Positions 46,073 to 54,500 of a stretch of DNA of 64,000 nucleotides are shown here, in pieces (the first letter of the stretch is position 1; every line of letters begins with the position of its first letter). The notes beneath the pieces are model-generated. The model had not been told where the DNA came from. It was given only the letters and a program-made list of their open reading frames with translations, and ran no database searches. Source of the stretch: Bog-473 sp963770645 (lineage in GTDB: Bacteria > Actinomycetota > Acidimicrobiia > Acidimicrobiales > RAAP-2); assembly GCA_963770645.1 (NCBI GenBank), contig CAVYQL010000001.1, forward strand, positions 1-64,000, read 5' to 3'. Both the position numbers and the translations under genes were made by a program.

Positions 46073-47272
46073 GTGCCAGAGCTCGTCGCACTCGACCTCC
46101 CAGGTGGCATGGGATTCGTCGACGCACTGCGCGCCATCTGGGACACGGGCGACGCCGCGGCGCCACTCGACCCCCGGCTGCCCGGCGTGGCGCGGCGCGC
46201 CATGCTCGACGCGCTGCGGCCGACACGGATCGTCGCTTCCGACGGCGAGCAGCATGCCCTGCCCGATGGACAGCCCGTCGAGGCCGGCGACGCCCTCGTC
46301 GTCACCACCTCGGGCACGTCGGGACAACCCAAGGGGGTCGTCCTCACACACGAGGCCGTCGCTGCCTCGGCGCGCGTGACAACGGCGCGCCTGCGCATCG
46401 ACCCGTCCCGGCACTCATGGCTTGCCTGCTTGCCGCTGGCGCACATCGGCGGCCTGTCCGTGGTGACGCGCGCCGTCATCACCGGGACGCCCCTGCTGGT
46501 GCTGCCCGGCTTCGAGGCCGACACGGTCGAAGCGGTGGGCCGAACGGGGGGCGCCTCGCACGTCGCGCTCGTGGCCACCGCGTTACGCCGGCTGGACGCC
46601 TCCACCTTCTCCTGTGTTCTCCTCGGTGGCAGCAAGGCGCCGGACGCGCTGCCACCCAACGTCGTCTCCACCTACGGCATGACCGAGACGGGATCGGGCG
46701 TCGTCTACGACGGCACGCCCCTCGACGGGGTCGAGCTCGCCCTGCGGCCGAGCGACGGGACCGTGACGGCCGGACCGCTGGGGCCGACAGCCTGGCCGGA
46801 CGAGATGACCGGTGGAGAGATCCTCGTCCGAGCCCCCATGCTGTTCCGGTGCTACCGCGACGGAGCCGACGGGCGCGTCGTCGGCCCCGACGGCAGGGCC
46901 GACTGGTTCGCCACCGGCGACGCCGGGCATCTCGGTGCCGACGGGACGCTCACGGTGTCGGGGCGCATCGACGACGTCATCAACACCGGCGCCGAGAAGG
47001 TATGGCCCGACCTCGTAGAGCGGGCCCTCGTGGCCCATCCCGGCGTGGCAGAGGTCGCGGTGTGGAAGCGCTCCGACCCCGAGTGGGGCGAGCGCGTGGT
47101 CGCCTGGGTGGTCCCCGGCGATGACGAGCCCTCGCTCGACGAACTGCGGGCCATCGTGGCCGAGACGATCGCGCCGTGGGCCGCGCCCAAGGAGCTCGTC
47201 ATCGTCGACGACCTGCCCCGCTCGGCGGCGGGCAAGGTGCGCCGGCGCGAGCTCGACACATTCCGCCAGTAG
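46073..47272 (+). CDS. menE: O-succinylbenzoate--CoA ligase
   Basis: Acyl-CoA synthetase activating o-succinylbenzoate. P-loop TTSGTSGQPKGVVLTHEA, ACLPLAHIGGLSVV, STYGMTETGSGVV, WFATGDAGHL, and C-terminal domain with catalytic Lys in RSAAGKVRRREL. 399 residues from GTG 46073, with a TACGCT box 8 nt upstream (leaderless); an in-frame GTG at 46016 is the alternative. The menB and menC genes are not in the window. Confidence 0.94.
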   Translation: MPELVALDLPGGMGFVDALRAIWDTGDAAAPLDPRLPGVARRAMLDALRPTRIVASDGEQHALPDGQPVEAGDALVVTTSGTSGQPKGVVLTHEAVAASARVTTARLRIDPSRHSWLACLPLAHIGGLSVVTRAVITGTPLLVLPGFEADTVEAVGRTGGASHVALVATALRRLDASTFSCVLLGGSKAPDALPPNVVSTYGMTETGSGVVYDGTPLDGVELALRPSDGTVTAGPLGPTAWPDEMTGGEILVRAPMLFRCYRDGADGRVVGPDGRADWFATGDAGHLGADGTLTVSGRIDDVINTGAEKVWPDLVERALVAHPGVAEVAVWKRSDPEWGERVVAWVVPGDDEPSLDELRAIVAETIAPWAAPKELVIVDDLPRSAAGKVRRRELDTFRQ

Positions 47273-47294
47273 GACCCGCGTCGGCACATCGCGG

Positions 47295-48203
47295 TCATGC
47301 ACCGCCGCCGCCCGGCGCCGCGCCACCAGTGGCCTCGGCCGGCAGCTGCCGCTGGAGGTGCACCAGCTTGTCGGGGTTCGTCACCGCACGCACCCCGACG
47401 ATGACGCCGTCGGAGATGTCGAGGACCAGCGCGGTCACCACCATGCCGTCCTGCACGAACACAGAGGCCGGCTGGCCGTTGAGCACTGTCGCCATCGGCA
47501 CGCCCTGGGTCTTCTTGGCCACGTGCATGAGGAAACGAGAGCTCCGATACGGTCCGACGACAGGCCGCATGGCCGCACGCACCTTGCCGCCGCCGTCGGT
47601 CCACACGACGACGTCCTCGGAGAGCATCGACAGCAAACCGCTCAGGTCGCCGGTCGCGCAGGCAGCCAGGAACCGGTCGGTGAGCTCGCGGCCGTGGTGC
47701 AGGTCCGCGTCGAAGCGTTGGCGCCGGGCCTCCACGTGCTTGCGCGCCCGAGCACCGAGCTGGCGGCAGGCGGCCGGCGACCGACTCAGCGAACGCGCCA
47801 CCTCGTCGAAGGAGTACCCGAAGACGTCGTGGAGCAGGTAGGCGGCACGCTCGAGCGGCGTGAGCTCTTCGAGCAGAACCAAGAACGCCAGCGACAACGA
47901 GTCAGCCTGTTCGGCCGCCGAGGTTTCGTCCATGACGACGGGCTCGGGCAGCCAAGGCCCGGCATACGTCTCGCGCTGGGCGCGCGCCGAGCCGAGCTCG
48001 TCGAGGCAAAGCCTGGTCACCACCGTCACGAGATAGGCGCGTACCGACCGAACCGGCTCGTCCCCGCGTCGCAGCCAGCGCACGCACGCGTCCTGGACGA
48101 CATCCTCGGCGTCAGACGCGCTGCCCAGCATGCGGTACGCGATCCCGAAAAGCAGTGAGCGCCACTCTTCGAATGCGGCCGCGTCGACCTCGGGGTCAGA
48201 CAA
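47295..48203 (-). CDS. ECF41-family RNA polymerase sigma factor
   Basis: 302 residues. Sigma region 2 (FEEWRSLLFGIAYRMLGSAS, DAEDVVQDACVRW) and region 4 (LTPLERAAYLLHDVFGYSF, EVARSLSRSPAACRQLGARA), then a SnoaL-like C-terminal domain. Three ECF41 hallmarks are present: WLPEP in the linker, DGGGK and NPDKL in the C-domain, which control activity in place of an anti-sigma factor. The TTG start at 48203 overlaps the decarboxylase stop; no clear ribosome-binding site, so translational coupling is likely. Confidence 0.92.
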   Translation of the reverse strand: MSDPEVDAAAFEEWRSLLFGIAYRMLGSASDAEDVVQDACVRWLRRGDEPVRSVRAYLVTVVTRLCLDELGSARAQRETYAGPWLPEPVVMDETSAAEQADSLSLAFLVLLEELTPLERAAYLLHDVFGYSFDEVARSLSRSPAACRQLGARARKHVEARRQRFDADLHHGRELTDRFLAACATGDLSGLLSMLSEDVVVWTDGGGKVRAAMRPVVGPYRSSRFLMHVAKKTQGVPMATVLNGQPASVFVQDGMVVTALVLDISDGVIVGVRAVTNPDKLVHLQRQLPAEATGGAAPGGGGA

Positions 48204-48795
48204 CGGCCCGGGCGCCCGGCCCGGCGACTGTCGTTTCGGCCTGCGGCGGGATCTCGCAGTTGTCCGCGAAACCTTGGCTTCGCAGGCCGAGTCCGGCATT
48301 GAAGCGCGAGCGGAAATTCTCGAGCGCGACCCAGGCGGCGAGCTCGACGAACTCCGCGTCACTCAGGTGGGTGCGGATACGCGCGGCCAACTCCTCGGAG
48401 ACCTCTGCCGGGCAGCCCGTCACCACCTCCGCGTACTCGAGGACGGTGCGCTCGCGCTCGTCGAAGAGCTCGCTGTGGCGCCAGTCCGTGACGGCACGAA
48501 TCTTGGCGGCGTCGACACCCCCGTGCATGCCCTCGTAATACCCGTAATCGATGCACCACGAACAGCCGATACGAGCACTCGTGGCCTGCACGGTCAGCCA
48601 GCGCAGCGTCGGGTCGAGCTTCCTCCACCCGAACTGCACGGCCGTCTCGAGGCTGCCCAGGGCGATCAGCACGCCCGCATGGTGCGACGCCGCCGCCGTG
48701 GGCTCGATCATCTGGCCGAAGCGCCGTCTCGTGTAGGTGCCGGCGAGGCGGGAGACGATGCCGGTGGGTTCGTTGAGCAGTGGGATGTGCGCCAT
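48196..48795 (-). CDS. Carboxymuconolactone decarboxylase / AhpD-like protein
   Basis: 199 residues, all-helical AhpD fold. The redox pair is CxxC in IGCSWCIDYGYYEGMHGG (near 80), followed by VLEYAEVVTGCPAEVSEEL. This is the standard ECF41 partner (the COE class) and is the first gene behind the ECF41 promoter. Ribosome-binding site AAGGAG before ATG 48795. Possibly an oxidant-responsive enzyme; substrate unknown. Confidence 0.9.
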   Translation of the reverse strand: MAHIPLLNEPTGIVSRLAGTYTRRRFGQMIEPTAAASHHAGVLIALGSLETAVQFGWRKLDPTLRWLTVQATSARIGCSWCIDYGYYEGMHGGVDAAKIRAVTDWRHSELFDERERTVLEYAEVVTGCPAEVSEELAARIRTHLSDAEFVELAAWVALENFRSRFNAGLGLRSQGFADNCEIPPQAETTVAGPGARAVV

Positions 48796-48845
48796 GGGTC
48801 ACGCTCCTTGCGCGGCTTCAAACAGGTGTCGCTCTCACCCACTCA

Positions 48846-48872
48846 GACGGAAGACCGTGGCCGGGTGTGACA
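48846..48872 (-). promoter_or_regulatory. ECF41 autoregulated promoter
   Basis: TGTCACA (48866-48872) and CGTC (48846-48849) on the minus strand, separated by exactly 16 bp, match the ECF41 target promoter as I recall it (TGTCACA-N16-CGTC). It lies about 50 bp before the decarboxylase start and would drive decarboxylase and sigma factor together. Confidence 0.85.
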
Positions 48873-48884
48873 TGGCCCCGGACC

Positions 48885-49060
48885 GGCGCAGCGGAATGTG
48901 CTCAGCGATGCGGTCCTCGCCCGGGCCCTCCCAGAGCGCGGCCGCCAGCTTGGCCTTGACCAAGCCCGGCGCCAGCGCGTTGAACCGCACCTTTGGTGCC
49001 AGCCCGAAGGACAGCTGCCGCGGATGTGCAGCACGCCGCCTCGGAGGCGAAGTCGCGCCG
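48885..49060 (-). pseudogene. Short-chain dehydrogenase remnant A
   Basis: About 170 bp that translate, with indels, into the late part of an SDR (QLSFGLAPKVRFNALAPGL, VKAKLAAALWEGPGEDRIAE). No start and no C-terminus. It is clearly related, at roughly 80% or more by eye, to remnant B at 50022-50320. A diverged duplicate or a scar from an earlier insertion. Confidence 0.75.
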
Positions 49061-49250
49061 CATGATCAGTGTGGACGCACGTGCGAGCCGTCGCTCGAGA
49101 AGCAGGGCATGTGACGTTGAGGTGCCCACCGGGTGTCTCTGCGTACGGCGAAGTTGGACAGCGCGGAGGAAGAGTTATGGCCGAGCAATCATCTCACGCT
49201 GTTGTAAACGAGCGTTGACAGATGATTGCGATTCGTTCAGTGTTGTAGCG

Positions 49251-49580
49251 GTGAAACCCTCGGAGTCGTTCTGGGAAGCATGGGAGCGCATTAGGACAAG
49301 TGCGGACCCCGACCCGCTGGAAGTCCTTCTAGTAGCGGCTGCATTTAGTCGTTACTTTGAGACGGCCCAGAAGGAGGCAATCTCGTTTGCACGCTCGGCT
49401 GGGCTGTCGTGGGAACAGATTGCCGAGTCCCTCGGCCAGAGCCGACAAGCCCTGTGGCAGCGTGCGAGCAGAGACGCGTCACTGCAGGCGCTGTTGGCCG
49501 CATCCGGGAAGCGACGGTGGGAGGCGGTCAAGCGCGATCCCATCTCCTGGTACGGAGAAACGAAAGCCTTCCCTGGTTAA
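49251..49580 (+). CDS. Helix-turn-helix protein, function unknown
   Basis: 109 residues from GTG 49251. The centre FARSAGLSWEQIAESLGQSRQALWQRA (residues about 46-72) is a clear HTH of the sigma-region-4/AsnC type, so it likely binds DNA. The N-terminal half is helical. A TTGACA (49215-49220) lies upstream, without an obvious -10. Lies between the two SDR remnants; composition slightly less GC-rich than the core region. Confidence 0.7.
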   Translation: MKPSESFWEAWERIRTSADPDPLEVLLVAAAFSRYFETAQKEAISFARSAGLSWEQIAESLGQSRQALWQRASRDASLQALLAASGKRRWEAVKRDPISWYGETKAFPG

Positions 49581-49597
49581 TCTGCGGAGGCACAGTG

Positions 49598-49917
49598 ATG
49601 TCCCACGGAGGCGGAGTTGCACCGAGAAGGGCTCCAGTCCGTCGCCGCTCGTTTCTTCCCTTGGTGTTGGTGTCGCCGTCGTGGGACTGTCCATGGGTCT
49701 CGCGGGCTGCGGGTCAGCCGATCCCTCCAAGTCGTATCAGCAGGGTTGGGACCGGGCGATCGGCTCACCCGAGTACGACTGCAATACCGTCCCGCCAGGC
49801 CTCGCATCACCCTCCGATTGGACGACGGGCTGTATGACTGCGCAGAACTTCCAGAGGATCCACAACGCAGGGGGGCGTCCGACTCCGGCTCCGACTACAT
49901 ACTTCGGCGATCCGTAG
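49598..49917 (+). pseudogene. Lipoprotein gene with probable frameshift in the signal peptide
   Basis: ATG 49598 (or GTG 49595) has a GGAGG ribosome-binding site and encodes an Arg-rich start, MSHGGGVAPRRAPVRRRSF. After about 49655-49665 the sensible frame changes: the hydrophobic core and lipobox (GVAVVGLSMGLAGCG) and a roughly 60-residue mature part read one frame away to 49917. Neither frame alone makes a lipoprotein, so an indel is likely. Function unknown. Confidence 0.55.
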
Positions 49918-50021
49918 TTCTTCGCCTCCTGCCACGGCACCTACGCGACTATCCCCGTCGTGCCGTTTGAGGCGGGTGAGCGATCAGTAAATGCCGTGCT
50001 CGCTCAGGGGTCGCCCAGTAC

Positions 50022-50320
50022 TCACCCGACACCACCTGATGGGACCATCGTCGTTCCACCGTCAACCACCAGCGTCTGACCTGTGATCCACGACGCAGCG
50101 TCCGAGGCCAAGAAGAGCGCCGCGGTGGCGATGTCGTCGGGCAGGCCGAGACGGCGCAGCGGAATGTGCGCGGCGATGCGCTCCTCGCCCGTCTCCCAGA
50201 GTGCAGCGGCCAGCTTGGTCTTGACCAAACCCCGGCGCCAGCGCGTTGACCCGCACGTTTGGTGCCAGCTCGAAGGACAGCTGCCGCGTGATGTGCAGCA
50301 CTGCCGCCTTTGCTGCGTTG
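50022..50320 (-). pseudogene. Short-chain dehydrogenase remnant B (C-terminal part)
   Basis: Encodes the last third of an SDR (AAKAAVLHITRQLSFELAPN, then after a frameshift VKTKLAAALWETGEERIAAH, IPLRRLGLPDDIATAALFLA, and ITGQTLVVDGGTT to a stop). The gene is cut close to its active-site region, right where the recombinase promoter begins. That suggests the element carrying the recombinase inserted into this SDR gene. Confidence 0.8.
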
Positions 50321-50321
50321 C

Positions 50322-50327
50322 TATAAT
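50322..50327 (+). promoter_or_regulatory. Perfect -10 box of the serine recombinase
   Basis: TATAAT ending 7 nt before the decayed start codon (ATA 50335), matching the leaderless arrangement of other genes in the window. Confidence 0.6.
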
Positions 50328-50592
50328 CCACACCATAAAGACCGCGGCCATCTATGTCCGAATCAGCTCCGACCAGGAAGGCGAAGGCCTCGGCGTTGCC
50401 CGCCAGCTCAAGGACTGCACCAAATGGGCCAAGGACAGAGGCATCACGGTAGCCGACATCTATGAGGACAATGATCGGAGCGCGTACAGCGGCAAGGTGC
50501 GTCCGGCCTACGAGCGTCTTTGTGCTGACCTGAAGGACGACGTCGTGGACGGGGTGATCGTCTGGCATCCCGACCGCCTCCATCGCAGCCCC

Positions 50593-50596
50593 CTAG
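50593..50596. repeat. Target-site duplication, left copy (CTAG)
   Basis: CTAG directly before the left IS end; the identical copy is at 52345-52348. Removing the IS and one CTAG restores the recombinase reading frame (RSPLELNEF). Confidence 0.85.
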
Positions 50597-52344
50597 GAGA
50601 CTGTTGAATAAATCGCGGTTTGGTGCTCGCGATTTGGCTGCCGATCGTCGAGAATTGGTGGGTGCAAGGACATAGCGATCCCAATCGCGAGTTGCTCGAC
50701 GCCGCCGCCCTGTGCCGTCAACTGGTTCCAGAGGGCAGCGTGGAGGCCTTCTTGGCCGACCACGGTCGGGAGCTCTTCCCCGATGAGATGTTCGAGGACC
50801 TGTTCCGCTCACGGCGTGGCCGACCGTCGGTGCCGGCTGACGTGGTGGCCTCGGTCATGGTACTCCAGGCCCTCGAGGGCCTTTCAGACCGAGACGCCGC
50901 TCGGGCGCTGCGCGACCGGATCAGTTGGAAGGTGGCCTGTGGGCTGGCCTTGACCGACGAGGGATTCGACTACTCGGTGCTGACCTATTGGCGCACCCGT
51001 CTGCGCACGTCGGAGCGTCCTGAGCGGATCTTCGATGCCGTGCGTTCGGTCATTGACGCCACCGGGGTCCTCAAGGGCAAGACCCGCCGAGCCCTCGACT
51101 CGACGCTCCTCGACGACGCCGTGGCCACCCAAGACACCGTCACCCAGCTGATCTCGGCCATCCGCCGGGTGCGACGGATCGTCCCCCGAGCCGATCGCGT
51201 GCCGTTGTCGGCCCATGACTACGAGTCCTCGGGCAAACCGCTCATCGCCTGGGACGACCCCGTCGCCAAGGCGGCCCTAGTCGACGGCCTGGTCCGCGAC
51301 GCGCTCGCGCTGCTCGAGGCATTCGACACGGGCGCGAGTGATCCCGAGGGGACTGACGCACTCGGCCTGCTAGCCCTCGTCGCCGGCCAAGACGTCGAAC
51401 AAGACGAGGACGGCACCTGGAGGATCGCGCAGCGGGTGGCCCCGGACCGGGTGATCTCGACCGTTGATCCCGAGGCCCGCCACATGCGCAAGTCCCGCTC
51501 TGAATACCGAGACGGCTACAAGGCCCACATCGCCATCGAACCCGAGACCGGGCTGGTGACCAAGGCCATCTTGACCAAGGCGAACGTCGTCGACGGACGC
51601 TGCGCCACCGCGCTGGTCGCCGGCGAAGACCACGGGCTCATGGTGCTCGGCGACACCGGGTACGCGTCGGGCGAGACGTTGGCCGCGCTCGAGGCAGCCG
51701 AGCACCAAACGGTCATCAAACCCTGGCCGATCAGACCCACAGTGCCCGGCGGCTTCGATCGAGACGACTTCGTCGTCGACCACGACGCCGGCACCGCCAC
51801 CTGTCCCGCCGGGCACACGGTCACGATCACCCCCGGCCTCAATGCCATCTTCCAGCCTCATTGTGGTGGGTGCATGTTCCGCGAGCGCTGCAGCACCGCC
51901 CGGAAGGGTCGAACGCTCGAGCTCACTGCTCACGACAAAGAGTTGGTCGCGCGCAGAGCATCGTGGCGCCGAGGTGAGTTAAAAGAGGACTACCGACGGT
52001 TCCGCCCGATGGTCGAGCGTGCGATTGCGTGGTTGGTAGCCGATGCCCATCGCAGGGTGCGCTTCCGCGGGGTGGAGAGGAACCAACTCGGGCTCTCACT
52101 TCGCATCGCCGCCCTCAACCTCAGGCGCTTAGTCAACCTCGGGCTCATGCGAGACGGGGAATGGCAGATCAGAGGGGTCTGAGGCCGGACGCGCAAGCTC
52201 AGGCCGTCAAAAAGGGACCGCTTTTCGGGCATTGCCCACCTGGGTGGCCGACTTCAACCCTTTTCGTGTCGGCGCTTCGGTCGGACATGTCCTGAGCTTG
52301 CAAAATTCACCATATGCCTGAGATCCGTTTTGTTCAACAGTCTC
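50597..52344 (+). mobile_element. IS1182-family insertion sequence
   Basis: 1748 bp. Ends are GAGACTGTTGAA (50597-50608) and its exact inverse TTCAACAGTCTC (52333-52344). Carries one transposase gene and 150 bp of non-coding DNA after it. Intact ends, clean duplication and an open transposase suggest a recent insertion, into an already mobile gene. Confidence 0.9.
50662..52182 (+). CDS. IS1182-family transposase
   Basis: 506 residues from GTG 50662 (VQGHSDPNRELLDAAALC); a TTG at 50620 is also in frame. DDE-type transposase: the N-terminal DUF772-like domain (RRGRPSVPADVVASVMVLQA), a first catalytic Asp in RRALDSTLLDD, VIMEDDLE-like core at YKAHIAIEPETGLVT and VLGDTGYASGETLA, a cysteine cluster near 400 (HCGGCMFRERCS), and YRRFRPMVERAIAWL near the C-terminus with the catalytic Glu. 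Complete and undamaged, in contrast to the surrounding genes. Confidence 0.92.
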   Translation: MQGHSDPNRELLDAAALCRQLVPEGSVEAFLADHGRELFPDEMFEDLFRSRRGRPSVPADVVASVMVLQALEGLSDRDAARALRDRISWKVACGLALTDEGFDYSVLTYWRTRLRTSERPERIFDAVRSVIDATGVLKGKTRRALDSTLLDDAVATQDTVTQLISAIRRVRRIVPRADRVPLSAHDYESSGKPLIAWDDPVAKAALVDGLVRDALALLEAFDTGASDPEGTDALGLLALVAGQDVEQDEDGTWRIAQRVAPDRVISTVDPEARHMRKSRSEYRDGYKAHIAIEPETGLVTKAILTKANVVDGRCATALVAGEDHGLMVLGDTGYASGETLAALEAAEHQTVIKPWPIRPTVPGGFDRDDFVVDHDAGTATCPAGHTVTITPGLNAIFQPHCGGCMFRERCSTARKGRTLELTAHDKELVARRASWRRGELKEDYRRFRPMVERAIAWLVADAHRRVRFRGVERNQLGLSLRIAALNLRRLVNLGLMRDGEWQIRGV

Positions 52345-52348
52345 CTAG
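52345..52348. repeat. Target-site duplication, right copy (CTAG)
   Basis: CTAG directly after the right IS end, pairing with 50593-50596. Confidence 0.85.
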
Positions 52349-53439
52349 AGCTGAACGAATTCATCGTCCTCATGGAAGCGACGGGGGCCGAGTATCACTC
52401 GGTGACCGGAGGTTCCTGGGACCTGAGCACCCCCACGGGCCGGGTCCAGGCCCGTATCCTCGGTGACTTGGCACGCTATGAATCCGAGCACAAGAGTGAG
52501 CGGATCGCCAACAAGATGCTGGAGTTGGCACAGGCGGGCAAACCCAAGGGCGGCGGACCTCGCGGCTACGGGTACCGCGCGACGGTCAGGTCGTGCGCGC
52601 GGAGGCCAAGATCATCCGAGAGCTCTACGAACGCGTCATCGCTGGGGAGACGCTTCGAGGCCTCGCCATCGAATTGAACGAGCGGGGTGAGCCGACCTCG
52701 TCGGGAAGCAGCAGGTGGTACGCCATCACTATCAAGAAGGTGCTCACCGCCCCGCGCATGGCTGGGCTTCGGGTTCATCGGGGCGAAGTGATCGGCAAGG
52801 GCGATTGGAAGCCCATCCTGACGAACGCCGAGAGTGCGCGCGTCCGGACACTGCTTCTCAATCCTCGCCGTCGTACGGCGCGCCCCGCGCGGAGCTACTT
52901 CTTGACGGGCCTTGCCGTCTGCGGCACATGCGGCGGCACGCTCGCCGGATCGGCAACCACACGGAGCGACGGGGTCAAGAAGCGCCAGTACACGTGCCGC
53001 GCTGCTGGGGGTGGAAACGCACAACGGTGTGGCACCACGTTCATCGGTGCCGACGTGCTGGAGGAGTTCGTCCAGAAGATGGTTCTGGAACGGCTGGAAT
53101 CCCTCCAGATGCGTCAGGCTAGGGCTACGCGGGGAGCGAAGGTCTCCGACGACGTGAAGGGCCTCTCAGAGCAGTTGGACGAGGACGTGGCGCAACTGGA
53201 CGAGCTGGCCGCCATGTTCGGGAACAAAGCCATCACGTCCGCAGAGTGGACGGCTGCCGCCGCACCCATCCGTGCGCGCGTGGCCGACAACGAGAGAAAT
53301 TCTCGCTGCCGCACAGCCGGGAGCAGACACGCTTAAGGGGCTCAAGGTGAACGACCTTCGCGAGCAGTGGGACACCCTTCCCATCGCCCAGCAGAAAGCC
53401 ATCGTCTCGGCTGTGGCCGAGTCCATCGTCATCGTGAAG

Positions 53440-53616
53440 TCACGCAACATCGGCGGCGGAAGGCTCAACCCCGAGCGCGTGCAGATCACCTGGAAGGGCT
53501 GAGTCGAACAGAGCGGCCACCGTCCGCAGGATCTGGGGGTCTTCGACCTTGTACGGCACCCCCGAGGCTGCGCAGGACTCAGCGAGCCATTGGTGCTCTT
53601 CGTCTGTCAACGTCAT
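53440..53616 (-). CDS. Small hypothetical protein
   Basis: 58 residues, MTLTDEEHQWLAESCAASGV followed by a helical segment (ILRTVAALFDSALP). No family recognised and no clear ribosome-binding site. It overlaps the 3' end of the serine recombinase on the other strand by 63 bp, so it may not be real; the start-like composition is the main support. Confidence 0.35.
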   Translation of the reverse strand: MTLTDEEHQWLAESCAASGVPYKVEDPQILRTVAALFDSALPGDLHALGVEPSAADVA

Positions 53617-53843
53617 GGGCCTGTCTTTCTCGATGCCTCCCAGGCCCAATCGTTTCGAGAAGAACACTCGTCTTCTGCACAGGGAAGCGAACAAGATTTT
53701 ACCGAGGGGTTGTCGCCAAGTGGTGGTTCCGAGTCCGCTATTAGGTACCCGGTATATAAGAGCCAACTAGGGTAAACTCCCTGGTCAGAGGCCATATATC
53801 CACCATCCCGGCCACCCGGCGGACGTATGCTGGCTCCTAGTTC

Positions 53844-53879
53844 ACGGGCGCGCCCGTCCCCTCCACAAAGGGGAACGGG
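53844..53879. other. Overlapping alternative hairpins in a non-coding stretch
   Basis: The 366-bp gap 53617-53982 has no convincing gene. It holds an AT-rich patch around 53745-53765 (GGTATATAAG) and two mutually exclusive hairpins: the palindrome ACGGGCGCGCCCGT (53844-53857), and CCCGTCCCCT / AGGGGAACGGG (53853-53879). They share CCCGT, so only one can form, as in attenuators. Could be a regulatory leader or part of a replication origin. Confidence 0.45.
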
Positions 53880-53982
53880 TCAGGCCCACCGAGAACAGGA
53901 GAAGTAGGTTGACCTCTGCGAACCAGGGTACCACCGCCGCCATCGTGGTCATCATCATTTGCGTGCCACGCGTGGGTCAGCC

Positions 53983-54180
53983 ATGACACGAATGAACTGG
54001 GACCGAATGCGGCGTGAGACTCGTTACGAGGGCCCGCGGCTCGGACCGAACACTGGAGTCTTTGAGGCACGACACCCAGGCTGGTGTCCGCTCTGTGCTC
54101 GTGAGATCGCTGTCGGCCAGGTATGCCGGTACACGCTCGTAAACGCCAAGAAGCGCGCCGCGCACAAAGGGTGCCTCTAA
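53983..54180 (+). CDS. Small zinc-finger-like protein
   Basis: 65 residues from the ATG at 53983 (MTRMNWDRMRRETRYEGPR). The second half, HPGWCPLCAREIAVGQVCR and AHKGC, has a CPLC and a C-terminal H-x-x-C that could form one zinc site. Small zinc proteins of this kind are common in actinophages and mobile elements. Function unknown. The stop overlaps the next ATG (TAATG). Confidence 0.6.
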   Translation: MTRMNWDRMRRETRYEGPRLGPNTGVFEARHPGWCPLCAREIAVGQVCRYTLVNAKKRAAHKGCL

Positions 54181-54317
54181 TGCGTTCCTTCATGGGCGCA
54201 CGCGTGAGCGGTGGGCGTGGAAAGGCCAGGACTAACCCCAAGCGCGCGACCCCGCGCAAGAACCAGGCCACACGTAGGGCCGCGGTCACGATCACGAAGG
54301 CCGACGGCGGATCGTGA
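54180..54317 (+). CDS. Tiny basic protein
   Basis: 45 residues, very Arg/Lys-rich (GARVSGGRGKARTNPKRATP, RKNQATRRAAVTI). Start codon overlaps the previous stop, suggesting coupled translation. It might bind nucleic acid. Supported only by the tight overlap and codon phase. The following 183 bp to 54500 show no gene. Confidence 0.4.
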   Translation: MRSFMGARVSGGRGKARTNPKRATPRKNQATRRAAVTITKADGGS

Positions 54318-54500
54318 CGAGCACGACGGTTTGCGAGGTCCGCCTGATGCCGATGCCCGCGAGGCGCCATCGTGAGCGTCGCCCACGTGGGGGCGCCCAA
54401 CCCTGGTCAGGCGCGCCGTCGTCCGATGATCTTGAGGACCCCCAAGAGCAAGAACCATTCGGTTATCGATGACAGGGCGCTTTCGGAAGCCGGTTGAGCC

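Larger units (their letters stand above)
50335..53502 (+). pseudogene. Large serine recombinase, inactivated
   Basis: Site-specific integrase split into pieces. The resolvase domain KTAAIYVRISSDQEGEGLGV carries the catalytic Ser region and continues to WHPDRLHRSP; after the IS it resumes ELNEFIVLMEATGAEYHSV, then a Recombinase domain (AKIIRELYERVIAGETLRGL), a zinc ribbon (CGTCGGTLAG) and a coiled coil. Defects: the start ATG reads ATA; IS1182 insertion at 50597-52344; frameshift at a CG repeat near 52576-52582; another near 53294. Without these it is one normal protein of about 460 residues. Confidence 0.88.

Noticed and set aside
49060..50022. tRNA gene serving as an attachment site
   Set aside because: No cloverleaf or T-loop sequence (GGTTCRANTCC) was seen here or near 57700 or 63000.
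50083..50334. Upstream extension of the recombinase frame through the SDR remnant (ATG 50083)
   Set aside because: The extension is antisense SDR sequence, not recombinase; a normal recombinase begins at the KTAAIYVRI segment.
53837..54400. 187-codon minus-strand frame
   Set aside because: Antisense to the zinc-finger-like and basic small genes, Arg/Pro-rich, and without any family-like segment.
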